Below the pieces are notes generated by a model. That model saw nothing but the letters and a program-made list of their open reading frames with translations. It did not search any database and was not told where the DNA came from. A program made the position numbers and the translations under genes. Shown here in pieces: positions 51,931-61,008 of a stretch of 64,000 bases of DNA. Origin of the DNA: Robinsoniella peoriensis (GTDB lineage Bacteria > Bacillota > Clostridia > Lachnospirales > Lachnospiraceae); contig NZ_JTGN01000020.1 in assembly GCF_000797495.1 (NCBI RefSeq), positions 48,886 through 112,885 of the forward strand, given 5' to 3'. Positions within the stretch are counted from its first letter, which is position 1. Each line of letters opens with the position of its first letter.

Positions 51931-53862
51931 TCAAAGATTTCGGGCTGTTTCGTACCCTTCCGCAATTGCATCCAGTGCACGCCTTGCCCTTTTTGCATCC
52001 CCAATTACATAATACGGTATCTCTAATTCATCACAGACTGCTGTAAGTGCCGTACTGTCATTCGCCCTGGAGCCTGCTGCAACTACAACACTGTCACAGG
52101 TTACTATCGATTCCCTGTCCTTCTGATACGTTACCACACCCTGAGCGCAGACCTCTTTACACACTGCTTTTGTTATAATCTCAACACCCAGACTTTGCAT
52201 TTTCTGCATTACCGCAATTTTTCTCAGACTGCCCAAATCCTCACCGGCTGTTTCTTTCATTTCCATTACCTTAACCTTGTGTCCTGCCGAAGCTAATGCA
52301 TCTGCCGTTTCCAGTCCCACCAGCCCTCCGCCAATCACACAGATATCCCCTTTTGGATCTGCCCTGCCATCCAGGACCTCATGTGCTTCATAGACAGGCA
52401 GGCTCTCTATGCCTTCCAGGTTCAGAACAATCGGTGATGACCCAATTGCCAGAATTACAGCATCCGGTAATTCCTCCCGAATAAGAGCGGGCGTTACTTC
52501 GGCATCGTAATGTACCGGGATACCGGCCCTTTCTACCTGTTCTGCAAAAGATATTGCTGCATTTTTCATTTCTGTCTTACCGGGTGCTTCTCCTGCTGTA
52601 ATAAACTGACCGCCTAAATGATCACCGGATTCAAAAATTACAGGTAAATGTCCCCGTTCTTTTAGTACCACTGCAGCTTCCATTCCTCCCATACCTCCGC
52701 CGGCTATCAAAACTTTCCTGGGGCTTGCCGCTTTTTCTAACCGGTGCTCCTTCTCGTGTCCCAATGCCGGATTTCTCATGCAGGTAATGAACGGACGGTT
52801 TACAATATCACAGAATCCATCATAGCATCCCTGGTCACAGCCAACACAATGAATAATGTCCCTGACTCTTCCTTCCTTTGCCTTATTTGCAAATTCGGGA
52901 TCTGCCAGCTGCGCCCTCCCCATAACAATCATATCTGCTTTCTCCTGCTCCAGGATATCTTCAGCCAGCTGGGCAGTGTTTATCCTTCCTACCGCAATTG
53001 TGACCATACCGGTTTCACGCCGTATACGATTGGCATTTTCCACATTAAATCCATTTGGCACATCAATGGGCGGTACCTCATACAGAGACGCTGCCGTTAT
53101 GATATTTCCTCTGGAAACATCCAGGACATCTACCCCCGCATCCTGAGCCAGCCTGCTAAACCGAATTACTTCTTCGATTGTCAGACCCTGGGGAAGAAAA
53201 TCGTCGTGGGCATCAATCCTCATAAACAGCGGCATATCCTCCGGTATGTTTTCCCGGATTGCCCGGATACATTCCAGCGGGAACCGGGCACGGTTTTCAA
53301 AACTTCCCCCATATTCATCCGTCCTGTGGTTCAGTCCTCCGCTTAAGAAGGAATGAGGGAGATAATTATGGGCACAATGAAACTCAATGCAGTCGTAACC
53401 TGCTGTTACACATCTGCCGGCTGCTTTTCCATAACATTCTATTATTTCCGCAATCTCTTCTTTTTCAATTGCCGGAAGTGTATAGTTTCCAAAATTCATG
53501 TCATTCACCACCAGCATTTTTGCCTTCGGATCCATTACCGTAGCAATTGACCCCTGCCACAACTGGATCCCTGCCTTCCCTCCTGCTCTGTGAATGGCAT
53601 CTGTCAGCCTCTGATGACCCTCAATATAAGAATCTTCGCTGATCGAAACAAAATGAGCTGGTGCACTCGGCGTATGCACTGCAGCCACCTCTACAATATT
53701 AAGCCCGCAGCCGCCTTTTGCCCTTGCCTCATGATAATCGGTCAGTCTCTGGGTAACCTCGCTTTTCTCGCTTGCCATTCTTGTTCCCATTGCCGGCATA
53801 ACAATACGATTTTGCAGTTCCATGCCCCTGATTTTAATCGGGCTGAATAATTTTTTAAACAT
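51931..53862 (-). CDS. Flavin/iron-sulfur oxidoreductase, Old Yellow Enzyme family (second of two)
   Basis: A 643-residue paralogue of its neighbour. The FMN barrel includes IVMPAMGTRMASEK, HCAHNYLPHSFLSGG and GRAQLADPEF. The cluster cysteines are in CVGCDQGCYDGFCD and CMRNP, a wider spacing than in the neighbour (six cysteines in the region). The FAD and NAD(P)H sites are VLIAGGGMGGMEAA and ICVIGGGLVGLETA. It begins the two-gene operon 57 bases ahead of the first paralogue, with ribosome site AGGAGGCGG. Sequence divergence suggests a different substrate or a heteromeric partnership. Confidence 0.92.
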   Translation of the reverse strand: MFKKLFSPIKIRGMELQNRIVMPAMGTRMASEKSEVTQRLTDYHEARAKGGCGLNIVEVAAVHTPSAPAHFVSISEDSYIEGHQRLTDAIHRAGGKAGIQLWQGSIATVMDPKAKMLVVNDMNFGNYTLPAIEKEEIAEIIECYGKAAGRCVTAGYDCIEFHCAHNYLPHSFLSGGLNHRTDEYGGSFENRARFPLECIRAIRENIPEDMPLFMRIDAHDDFLPQGLTIEEVIRFSRLAQDAGVDVLDVSRGNIITAASLYEVPPIDVPNGFNVENANRIRRETGMVTIAVGRINTAQLAEDILEQEKADMIVMGRAQLADPEFANKAKEGRVRDIIHCVGCDQGCYDGFCDIVNRPFITCMRNPALGHEKEHRLEKAASPRKVLIAGGGMGGMEAAVVLKERGHLPVIFESGDHLGGQFITAGEAPGKTEMKNAAISFAEQVERAGIPVHYDAEVTPALIREELPDAVILAIGSSPIVLNLEGIESLPVYEAHEVLDGRADPKGDICVIGGGLVGLETADALASAGHKVKVMEMKETAGEDLGSLRKIAVMQKMQSLGVEIITKAVCKEVCAQGVVTYQKDRESIVTCDSVVVAAGSRANDSTALTAVCDELEIPYYVIGDAKRARRALDAIAEGYETARNL

Positions 53863-53969
53863 AAAAAACCGCCTCCTGTCCGAAAGTAGCAGATATAGAT
53901 TGCTCTTTTCTTACATTATAGCGATTTTATATAGATTAATATATTCAAAAACATTAGTTTTCTTCTCAT

Positions 53970-55169
53970 TTATTCCCCTTGGAATAACTTGCGGAATTGG
54001 GAAGCAGACTGATTCATCCACTCCTGAAATGTTCTTTGAAACGTAGACAGGGATTCAAATCCACAGCGCACGGAAATTTCCAATACACTTAACTTTGTGC
54101 TCCTCAGAAATGCCGCTGCATAGCAAACCCTGATTTCATTTAACAGACTCCGGAAATCCGTTCCAAATACATTTTTAAATATCTGTTTCACCGTATACGG
54201 TTTCAGGTAAAATTCCTCACTCATCTTCTCGATATTTATTTCCTTCATGAAATTAAGATGAAGATACTGCAGGAACTGCATGCCGATACCATCACCTTCC
54301 ATTTCCATTTTTCCATTTCCGATGAATTCTCTCTGATATTCCCGTGGTGTCATATTACAATGTTGTTCAAATACCCTGTAAAATGCGGGTACCGATGGAA
54401 ATCCCAGTAATCCGCTTACGTATTCCATTGTCAGTTCCGTAAAATGCAGCAATGCGCAGGCGTTGATAATCCTTCCATATTGCTGTAGCTGAAAATAAGT
54501 ATAACCACATGCATTTTTGATTCTCTGATTCAGCACTTTGGGGGAACAGTACATTTCCTGTGCCATATCATTTAAACTCAGATGTTCTCCGCCTGCCAGA
54601 GACACTTTTTGTATTACATTCCAGACTTCATGGTTTTCCTTTTTATTTTTTCCAATATTTTCATAGGCATAGCGGCAAAAATAATTATGAAGCTCCAATG
54701 TTTTATACAGTATCATATTCTTACTGCCAAATCGTTGCTCCTTCTTTTCCTGCAGCAGGTCAAGCACCAGTGCCTCTACCCTGGATTTCTGCCCGCCCTG
54801 TAATTCTGCCATCGGGCAGGTATCATAAACCAGCTTGGCATTGGCATTCCTGGGATGTTTTTCCCAGCACATATACATAAATAATCCAATATAAAATTTG
54901 ACAACTACCGCTTCTATTTCTCTTTTAATCGTATGTATCTCATAGAAATGATGGGAATAGAGACAAAAGAAAGATCCTTCTTTCGCCGGATAATCACATC
55001 CATTTACCCGGATGATCCCATCCCCGGACAGCACATATATGATCTCAACCTGCTCATGCATATGCTGCTCCAATGGCACTGCGATTTTTTTCTTCTCAAT
55101 CTGAATCTCTTTTTCCTTATAATTATCATAATAATTAATACCGGTATACCAGTCATTCTGCCGTTTCAT
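53970..55169 (-). CDS. AraC family regulator with two DNA-binding domains
   Basis: A 399-residue protein, about 100 longer than usual. The N-terminal cupin domain includes LEQHMHEQVEIIYVLSG near residue 35. A first AraC domain at about 185-285 ends FYRVFEQHCNMTPREYQ. After a short linker a second domain at about 300-399 ends FQRTFQEWMNQSASQFRK. The two halves each have the paired helix-turn-helix layout. It lies just upstream of, and parallel to, the two reductase genes and probably controls them. The first domain is less typical. Confidence 0.88.
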   Translation of the reverse strand: MKRQNDWYTGINYYDNYKEKEIQIEKKKIAVPLEQHMHEQVEIIYVLSGDGIIRVNGCDYPAKEGSFFCLYSHHFYEIHTIKREIEAVVVKFYIGLFMYMCWEKHPRNANAKLVYDTCPMAELQGGQKSRVEALVLDLLQEKKEQRFGSKNMILYKTLELHNYFCRYAYENIGKNKKENHEVWNVIQKVSLAGGEHLSLNDMAQEMYCSPKVLNQRIKNACGYTYFQLQQYGRIINACALLHFTELTMEYVSGLLGFPSVPAFYRVFEQHCNMTPREYQREFIGNGKMEMEGDGIGMQFLQYLHLNFMKEINIEKMSEEFYLKPYTVKQIFKNVFGTDFRSLLNEIRVCYAAAFLRSTKLSVLEISVRCGFESLSTFQRTFQEWMNQSASQFRKLFQGE

Positions 55170-55253
55170 GAATTCTCTTCCTTTACAACAGCCAGTGGCT
55201 TTTCCTGTATTGTATTATGATGGATCCTCAAAGTCAACCGGATTCATCTTACT

Positions 55254-55697
55254 TCATCCGCCCACAGCCATACTGCAGGACCGGTACAGCATTTTGTACT
55301 CATCTTCTCCCACTACAGGATCCTGCTTTTTCTCTTCTACGACAAATCCCTCGTCTTTATAGAATTCAATAGCCCGTTCGTTTTTGCGATAAACATGCAG
55401 GGTCAGTACCGGATATTTGTTTTTCGCTACCGTAAGAAGGCTATGTCCGATTCCCTTTGACTGCACCCTTGCATCTACAAATAATCCTGCAATATATCCG
55501 TTCACAATCCCGATAAATCCAAGGACGTTCCCATTTATTTCGTATACGTAAATCTCCGCTCCGGGCAGGCTCTCCAGAACCATATCAAAATGATCTTCCC
55601 AATAATCCCTGGAAATAAATTTATGTGCCGTCAGATTGGTATCCAGCCAGATCTGCATTACCCGTTCCAAATCGTTTTCTACAAATTCTCTGATCAT
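55254..55697 (-). CDS. GNAT family N-acetyltransferase
   Basis: A 147-residue acetyl-CoA-dependent transferase. The core V-x-G-F-I-G-I strand (GNVLGFIGIVNGYIAGL) leads to the acetyl-CoA loop VDARVQSKGIGHSLL near residue 75. The terminal part, RKNERAIEFYKDEGFVVEEK, matches small-molecule or protein alpha-amino acetyltransferases such as YjaB. The acceptor is unknown. It is the last of several minus-strand genes in the VanY region, 87 bases after the acylphosphatase-like gene. Confidence 0.9.
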   Translation of the reverse strand: MIREFVENDLERVMQIWLDTNLTAHKFISRDYWEDHFDMVLESLPGAEIYVYEINGNVLGFIGIVNGYIAGLFVDARVQSKGIGHSLLTVAKNKYPVLTLHVYRKNERAIEFYKDEGFVVEEKKQDPVVGEDEYKMLYRSCSMAVGG

Positions 55698-55784
55698 ATC
55701 TAACCTCCATATTCCCTGAACGTGTTTAAAATCGTTGTCTGCAAGAAGAACCGGACGGATGCATCACGTACGGCGCTCATATGC

Positions 55785-56057
55785 TTATCCGATTCTCAGA
55801 CTTCCATCATCCGCCTCATCCATTTCCACCAGTTCGCAGCGGATATTATCCATGTTTAGATTATATTCGGCTGTAATCCGGTCTATGTACTTTTGTATTC
55901 TTCTTTCGTCCCCTTGAAATTCCGCTTCTAAAACTCCGGTACTCATGTTGATAATCCATCCTGACAGCCCCATTTTACCTGCCATAAAAAATAATCTCGG
56001 TTTTAACCTCTTTTCACTGCCTGTACCTAAAATAATAAGTCTCTTTCTTACCTTCAT
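55785..56057 (-). CDS. Acylphosphatase-like protein with altered phosphate loop
   Basis: A 90-residue single-domain protein. GLSGWIINMSTGVLEAEFQG matches acylphosphatase (GLxGWVxNxxDGxVE), including the catalytic Asn. The signature loop GxVQGVGFR is replaced by GTGSEKRLKPR, although an Arg can be placed at the catalytic position. Activity on carboxyl-phosphate bonds is therefore uncertain. It follows the VanY-like gene by only 11 bases, so the two are co-transcribed. Confidence 0.7.
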   Translation of the reverse strand: MKVRKRLIILGTGSEKRLKPRLFFMAGKMGLSGWIINMSTGVLEAEFQGDERRIQKYIDRITAEYNLNMDNIRCELVEMDEADDGSLRIG

Positions 56058-56068
56058 AGGTATCCCCC

Positions 56069-56854
56069 CTACTTCTTCTCAAGATATTCTTCTAATGTCA
56101 AATTGTGATCCATAATATATTGTGCTGCTTCGACTCCCACGTACCTGAAATGCCAGGATTCATAATCTATATCTGTGATATCTTCTTTCCCCTTGGGATA
56201 TCTGAGAATAAATCCATACCTGGCACAATTTTCCTGCAGCCATTTATTTTCCGGTGTTTCCTCCTGCGTGTCATCCAGTTTCTGGTTGCTTAAAGCTGCA
56301 ATATCTACTGCCAGTCCGGATTCATGTTCACTATAACCCGGCGGCATGACAACTCTTGTTTTTTCCTCATATGCCTCTTCGTATGTCAGCCCCTGCTGCA
56401 TCAGAGCACTGATATCATGATCCAGAATTTTCTGCTGACTTTCTACACTGCGGTAGCCGGAAGCCACACAGAATTCCAACCCTTCTTCACTTCCATCTGT
56501 AAGCATTTCCTTCAATTGCTCATAAATGGAAGCAGCCACGCTGGTCAGTCCATTTTGCAGGGTCTTTAACTCCACCTGGTAATCATCCGGCAGCGGATGG
56601 TCCTTGTTAACCAGAATTAACAGATTCGATTCCGAATCCGTTGTATTCTGCCGGTTAACTGTTAATTCGTTTCCGCCGGTATTGATTTTATCATTATGGA
56701 CAACTTTTGCTGCCGGTTTATTTTCCATTGGCTTAAATGCATTTGCCGCCAGCATAAATATGCCTACCATACTAAAGCATAAAACCCCTCCCACCAAAAA
56801 ACGCAGGCAATGAGCCCTTAACCTTCGTATTCTCTTTTTTCGTCTTTTGTTCAC
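56069..56854 (-). CDS. D-alanyl-D-alanine carboxypeptidase, VanY type (peptidase M15B)
   Basis: A 261-residue membrane-anchored peptidase. A basic N-terminus (RRKKRIRRLRAH) and one span at about residues 18-40 place the catalytic part outside. Zinc and active-site motifs are visible: SGYRSVESQQKIL near 135, SEHESGLAVDIA near 182 (His and Asp ligands) and SWHFRYVG near 233. It trims the terminal D-Ala from peptidoglycan stem peptides. It lies downstream of a VanRS-like pair. Without vanHAX genes this is ordinary wall remodelling rather than resistance. Confidence 0.93.
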   Translation of the reverse strand: MNKRRKKRIRRLRAHCLRFLVGGVLCFSMVGIFMLAANAFKPMENKPAAKVVHNDKINTGGNELTVNRQNTTDSESNLLILVNKDHPLPDDYQVELKTLQNGLTSVAASIYEQLKEMLTDGSEEGLEFCVASGYRSVESQQKILDHDISALMQQGLTYEEAYEEKTRVVMPPGYSEHESGLAVDIAALSNQKLDDTQEETPENKWLQENCARYGFILRYPKGKEDITDIDYESWHFRYVGVEAAQYIMDHNLTLEEYLEKK

Positions 56855-56962
56855 AATTGTCCCTCCTTATAACAGATATCCCCTTATATTCCGTATCGTT
56901 ATACATAGGATAGAACCCAACTGCATCAAAATCGTGTGAAATTTGTATCATAGTTGTATCAT

Positions 56963-57913
56963 TTACTCATTTTTATCTGCATTCTCCACCCAGTCCGCCA
57001 TTGTTTCAATGCCAACAGCAAATGCCGGCATATAATTTGCTCCAACATTTTTCCCATACCAGCTCTTTCTGACATTGGCTGAAGTATTCTTAAACTGGTA
57101 TTTAATGATAGAATATAAATAATCAAAACCTATAATTTCAGAAAAATCTGCACCATAATACTGCTGGAAGCCTTCCATCAGTATTGAATTCTGAGAATTC
57201 ACATAATAATAAAACTCTTCACTGCTTTCCTTCATTGAAGGATCTTCCGTTTCCGCCTCCACGCTTGATGCAATATCTTCCGTTGCACTTTCCGTAACAC
57301 TTACATCATTTTGGCTATTTTTTATCCATATTTCATTCATTGCCATCTGCGACTGAAGAATATCATACTCTTTATGAAGGATGTCACATGAAATACCTGC
57401 ACTATAAATCTTGTAATCATATGCATCTACACAAAATTCAAAGTCAAAAGTCGTAAAGTCACTAAACCTCATATACCAGAACAGCACATTGTCATTTGGA
57501 TTCAGTGTAGAGGATTCGTTTTTCACACTGTAAAGGGAAGCATCCACAAAGTAATCCACATAGGGGTACTGCTCCACCATCCAGAAAACACCTGCTTTCT
57601 GCAGCCCAATTACCTCTTTTGCCAGACCCTCAATTAATTTTTTGTCACTGACCACATTATCTTTCGTCTGACGGACCGGCCTGAATTTTGTGTTTTCTCT
57701 GACCGGCTGCATCAAAACCTCCAGTTTACTCTCTAAGGATGTATTATAATCGTAAGACAGGGAAACCTTCTCTCTATCCACAATGGTAACATTATTCAGA
57801 TATTTATTGTCATGTATCTTGCTGTAATACTGGGGAAAAAAGACAGCCATTGCAATTAATCCACCTACAAAGACTGAACTCAGGGTATACATTCCTATTT
57901 TTTTCCAATTCAT
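56963..57913 (-). CDS. Hypothetical membrane-anchored extracellular protein
   Basis: A 316-residue protein with one N-terminal membrane helix (about residues 8-26) and a long outside region. A Glu/Ser/Thr-rich acidic stretch lies at about 205-235, and aromatic-rich segments such as FWYMRFSDFTTFDFEF near 145. No catalytic family is recognised. The start overlaps the end of the kinase gene by four bases, so it is the third gene of the two-component operon and may be an accessory sensor or regulator of that kinase, by inference. Confidence 0.75.
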   Translation of the reverse strand: MNWKKIGMYTLSSVFVGGLIAMAVFFPQYYSKIHDNKYLNNVTIVDREKVSLSYDYNTSLESKLEVLMQPVRENTKFRPVRQTKDNVVSDKKLIEGLAKEVIGLQKAGVFWMVEQYPYVDYFVDASLYSVKNESSTLNPNDNVLFWYMRFSDFTTFDFEFCVDAYDYKIYSAGISCDILHKEYDILQSQMAMNEIWIKNSQNDVSVTESATEDIASSVEAETEDPSMKESSEEFYYYVNSQNSILMEGFQQYYGADFSEIIGFDYLYSIIKYQFKNTSANVRKSWYGKNVGANYMPAFAVGIETMADWVENADKNE

Positions 57914-59328
57914 CTGCCCGCTCCCCCTTCCGGGAAGGAAATCCAGATCGTCGTTCCCTCTCCTTCTTTACTTCGGATACGCCATTTGGCATCATGGATC
58001 TCCACAATTTTACTGCAAAGTGTCATTCCAAGACCCGCCCCTCCTTCTTTTCTGGCTCTGGACTTGTCCACCATATAAAATGCCTCTGTGATTTTACTGA
58101 GCTCTTCCTCTGGTATACCACAGCCATTGTCCTTTACCATAATTTCATAATCATCCTGGTTTCTCTTTCCCGTAATCCAGATGTCACCCTGTTCGTAAGA
58201 CGCCTTTCTGGCATTATCGATCAGGTTCACCAGCAGGGAAACCAATAGATCTTTTTCTCCAATAATAACTCCTTCTTCCGCCTTCATATGCAGCGTAATC
58301 TGTTTCACTTCCAGAGATGCACTTACTGTCTGTACCACATTTTTCATAAACGCCTCTGCCTGAATCGGCGTCAGTTCATATTCATGCTTCTTCGTTACAA
58401 TTAATTCCAGCAGCTTTAGGGAAAGGCTTTCCAGACGCTTTCCCTGGGAATAGATGTAGTTGGATGCTTCCATTATTTCTTCTTTATCCAGATCCATTGT
58501 CCGCAGCATATCTGCATATCCTATGATGGATGTAAGCGGCGTCTTCAGTTCATGGGCAAAGGAGGCCGTAAAATCTTCCTGCCGCCTGGCTGCCTGCGCC
58601 AGCTCTCCCATTTTCTGACACAGATTTTCCGCCATATCATTAAAGTCCTGGGACAGCTCTCCGATCTCATCCTCGCTCACGCGTTTTGCCCTGATCTGAT
58701 AATCTCCCCTGGAAAACTTCCTGGTTACCTTCGAAAGGGTAACTACTGACCGGGTCAGATAATTGGAAAGCATCAGGGTTACAAAACCGGTCCCCACTAA
58801 AAGCACGACAATCCCAATCTGGTAACGTTGAAACAGCTGTTCACGCTCTGAATATATGTAGGAAATATCCATGATATTCTCCAGATAAAATATGCTCTCC
58901 TTACTTTCGCTTTTACACATAACGATCAGATAATAGCCGTCATTTTCATTTACTATTTCATATCCGTAATTATTATCCTGAAGTCTTGAGATAAAGTCAG
59001 TATCTGTCTTTATGTTTGCGTCACTGAACAGCACTTTTCTCTGCTTGTCATAAACTCTGATATAGCTGTTGCTTCCTCCTACACTTTTCTTCAGTGAATT
59101 GGCGATATCCTTAATCACTTTATCATCTATAACCAGATATTCTTCTCCTAATGAATTTACGGACATTTCAAATGCAAACTGGAACATTTTATTTTCGGAA
59201 TTCCCACGTTCAATCTCCCGGTCCAGGGATGACTGAAATGTGGCGGTCACTATCCAAATGCCAAAAATGCTGAATACGACTGCAATCAATGCCGTAAAAA
59301 TAAAGAAAATCTTCCAGCGAAATTTCAT
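57910..59328 (-). CDS. Sensor histidine kinase, VanS/PhoR-like
   Basis: A 472-residue membrane kinase. Spans lie at about residues 7-28 and 170-190, flanking an extracellular sensor of about 140 residues. The HAMP domain is followed by H-box ASFAHELKTPLTSIIGYAD near residue 258, N-box LVNLIDNARKASYE and G-boxes VKDNGCGI and GAGLGMTLCS. It is abutted by the response regulator gene, with no gap, and coupled to the next membrane protein gene. Confidence 0.94.
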   Translation of the reverse strand: MKFRWKIFFIFTALIAVVFSIFGIWIVTATFQSSLDREIERGNSENKMFQFAFEMSVNSLGEEYLVIDDKVIKDIANSLKKSVGGSNSYIRVYDKQRKVLFSDANIKTDTDFISRLQDNNYGYEIVNENDGYYLIVMCKSESKESIFYLENIMDISYIYSEREQLFQRYQIGIVVLLVGTGFVTLMLSNYLTRSVVTLSKVTRKFSRGDYQIRAKRVSEDEIGELSQDFNDMAENLCQKMGELAQAARRQEDFTASFAHELKTPLTSIIGYADMLRTMDLDKEEIMEASNYIYSQGKRLESLSLKLLELIVTKKHEYELTPIQAEAFMKNVVQTVSASLEVKQITLHMKAEEGVIIGEKDLLVSLLVNLIDNARKASYEQGDIWITGKRNQDDYEIMVKDNGCGIPEEELSKITEAFYMVDKSRARKEGGAGLGMTLCSKIVEIHDAKWRIRSKEGEGTTIWISFPEGGAGR

Positions 59329-59982
59329 TTAAACCTCCAGTCTGTATCCCACTTTATATACGGCAACTATATAGGTCTCCCAGTTCAGCTTCTTTCGCAG
59401 CCTTTGTACATGCAAATCCACAGTCCTGCTGTCTCCCAGATAACTGCTTCCCCATACATTTTCATAGATCGTCTCCCGGTAAAGGGCTATATTCTTATTG
59501 CGTACAAATAGAAGCAGCAATTCAAATTCTTTCAAAGTCAGCAGCACTTGCTCACCTTTTTGTCTGACAATCCTGGAAGAAACATCTATCTCAATGTCTA
59601 GAATACGGATTACCTTTTCCGCTTTATTATATCGTCTCAGGGCACTTTCCACCCTGGCAAGCAGCTCTATAATTTCAAATGGCTTGGTGATATAGTCATC
59701 TGCTCCCTGGCGAAGCCCCTTCACTTTATTATCCAGAGATCCCATAGCCGTTATAAAAATAACGGGAAGATTCAGGGTCTTGGCATACTCCAGTAATTCA
59801 TATCCATTAATCTTTGGCAGCATGATATCCAGAAGTACCAGATCATAATTTCCTTCTGCCATCTTATCCGCAGCATCTAAACCATCAAATGAGCACTCAC
59901 ACTGATATCCTGCTTTCACAAGATTCATGCGGATTAAATTAGAAATCGGCTCTTCATCTTCAACAACCAGTATTTTTATCAT
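59329..59982 (-). CDS. Response regulator, OmpR/VanR family
   Basis: A 217-residue protein. The receiver MIKILVVEDEEPIS has phospho-Asp in LVLLDIMLPKINGYE near residue 53 and Lys in ADDYITKPFE. The winged-helix domain ends WETYIVAVYKVGYRLEV. It is the first gene of the operon. Ribosome site GGGGGAG. It probably controls this operon and perhaps the VanY-like gene downstream. Confidence 0.95.
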   Translation of the reverse strand: MIKILVVEDEEPISNLIRMNLVKAGYQCECSFDGLDAADKMAEGNYDLVLLDIMLPKINGYELLEYAKTLNLPVIFITAMGSLDNKVKGLRQGADDYITKPFEIIELLARVESALRRYNKAEKVIRILDIEIDVSSRIVRQKGEQVLLTLKEFELLLLFVRNKNIALYRETIYENVWGSSYLGDSRTVDLHVQRLRKKLNWETYIVAVYKVGYRLEV

Positions 59983-60230
59983 TTTTTCTCCCCCGTTTGT
60001 AATTGCTTCATTGTTCTTTTTCTATTTTGCGCCAAAGTTGCATCATTTTTGTATCATGTATGATGCATTTCTTCTATTTTTCGTATTTTTTAACTGTCAG
60101 TTCCAGTATATATGAAAAAAGTCGAAAAAACAAACTGATAATTATGGCAGCCCTATCCATAAAAGCCGGAAAGAACAAGATTCTTAAACCTGGCATTTTA
60201 GGATGGACTTATTTTTTATCCTATGCTACA

Positions 60231-60396
60231 CTAGAGTATATCTTATAATTGCTTTCTGGCAGCTGTGCGTCACACTTTGTGGGAGATTCGTCCCGGATGA
60301 AGGGTGCGTAGCGGGCTACGTAACCTGAATTCGGGGCAAATATGCCGCAAAGTGGGGCGTGCAGATGGCAGAAATGAATTTTCAAACACGCTCTAG
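60231..60396. mobile_element. MITE, copy A (166 bp)
   Basis: It starts and ends with CTAG and has exactly the length of copy B at 63393, with only scattered differences inside. The whole element is a long imperfect palindrome centred on CGTAGCGGGCTACG. The right end TTTTCAAACACGCTCTAG is intact and the left end has decayed (CTAGAGTATATCTTATAATT). It carries no gene. It lies just before the membrane protein gene at 60428. Confidence 0.85.
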
Positions 60397-60427
60397 GATT
60401 ATCATTTCATATAAAGGGGGTTTTCTT

Positions 60428-60970
60428 ATGGGAAGCATAGGAGGAAAAGCCGGAAACGGCATATACTATTTATTTATAGGTCAGATATTGGGATTACTGG
60501 GCTTTATCCCGATTTTGGGAATCGTAGCGGTACTGGCAAGCTTTATCATCTGCCTGTACGCAATTTATATCCTGTCCGGGGTCAGCGAGGACTATAAGAC
60601 AGCCTTTTTTATCACAATTATAAATCTTGCTGTTAATATTATTGGTATGTTTTTCAATCATGGCATTATTTCAGGCATGTTGAGCATGGCGAACACCATC
60701 TTATCATTCCTATCCGTATTTTATATCTGTAAAGCCACCGCCGGTATTTTGTGGGGCGTAGACCAGACACTGGTAAGCCGTGCAGGGCTGATCTGGAAAT
60801 TATATGGATTATGTATGGTCGTTATGCTGATCTGCGAGCTGCTGATGTATATTCCAATTATTAATATTTTAGCATCTATTGTAACATTTATAATTGCAAT
60901 TATTCAGTTGGTTGCCGGTATTTTGTATCTGATGTTCCTCTGGCAGAGTCAGAAAGTCTTGAGACGATAA
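60428..60970 (+). CDS. Small multi-pass membrane protein of unknown function
   Basis: A 180-residue protein with about five membrane spans and little soluble sequence. The start MGSIGGKAGNGIYY at 60428 has AAAGGGGG at good spacing; an earlier in-frame ATG lies inside the MITE. No signature motif is recognised. It ends at a bidirectional terminator. Its promoter may lie within or next to the inserted MITE. Confidence 0.75.
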   Translation: MGSIGGKAGNGIYYLFIGQILGLLGFIPILGIVAVLASFIICLYAIYILSGVSEDYKTAFFITIINLAVNIIGMFFNHGIISGMLSMANTILSFLSVFYICKATAGILWGVDQTLVSRAGLIWKLYGLCMVVMLICELLMYIPIINILASIVTFIIAIIQLVAGILYLMFLWQSQKVLRR

Positions 60971-61008
60971 AAACAGGTCGGATTTCTTCATAGAAATCCG
61001 ACCTGTTT
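60971..61008. terminator. Bidirectional terminator
   Basis: A perfect 16-base stem AAACAGGTCGGATTTC around a 6-base loop with T-runs on both strands. Shared by the converging genes at 60428 and 61008; it overlaps the stop of the latter. Confidence 0.9.

Noticed and set aside
49936..53862. Bile-acid 7-dehydroxylation (baiCD/baiH) operon
   Set aside because: The enzymes are of the right general family but no other bai genes (baiB, baiA, baiE, baiF, baiG) are present.
55718..55735. gaacgtgtttaaaat resembling the MITE/IS end
   Set aside because: Degenerate, with no matching partner end and no similarity to the MITE interior.
56069..59982. Vancomycin resistance cluster
   Set aside because: VanR/VanS/VanY-like genes are present but vanH, the D-Ala-D-Lac ligase and vanX are not, and similar sets are common in susceptible Firmicutes.
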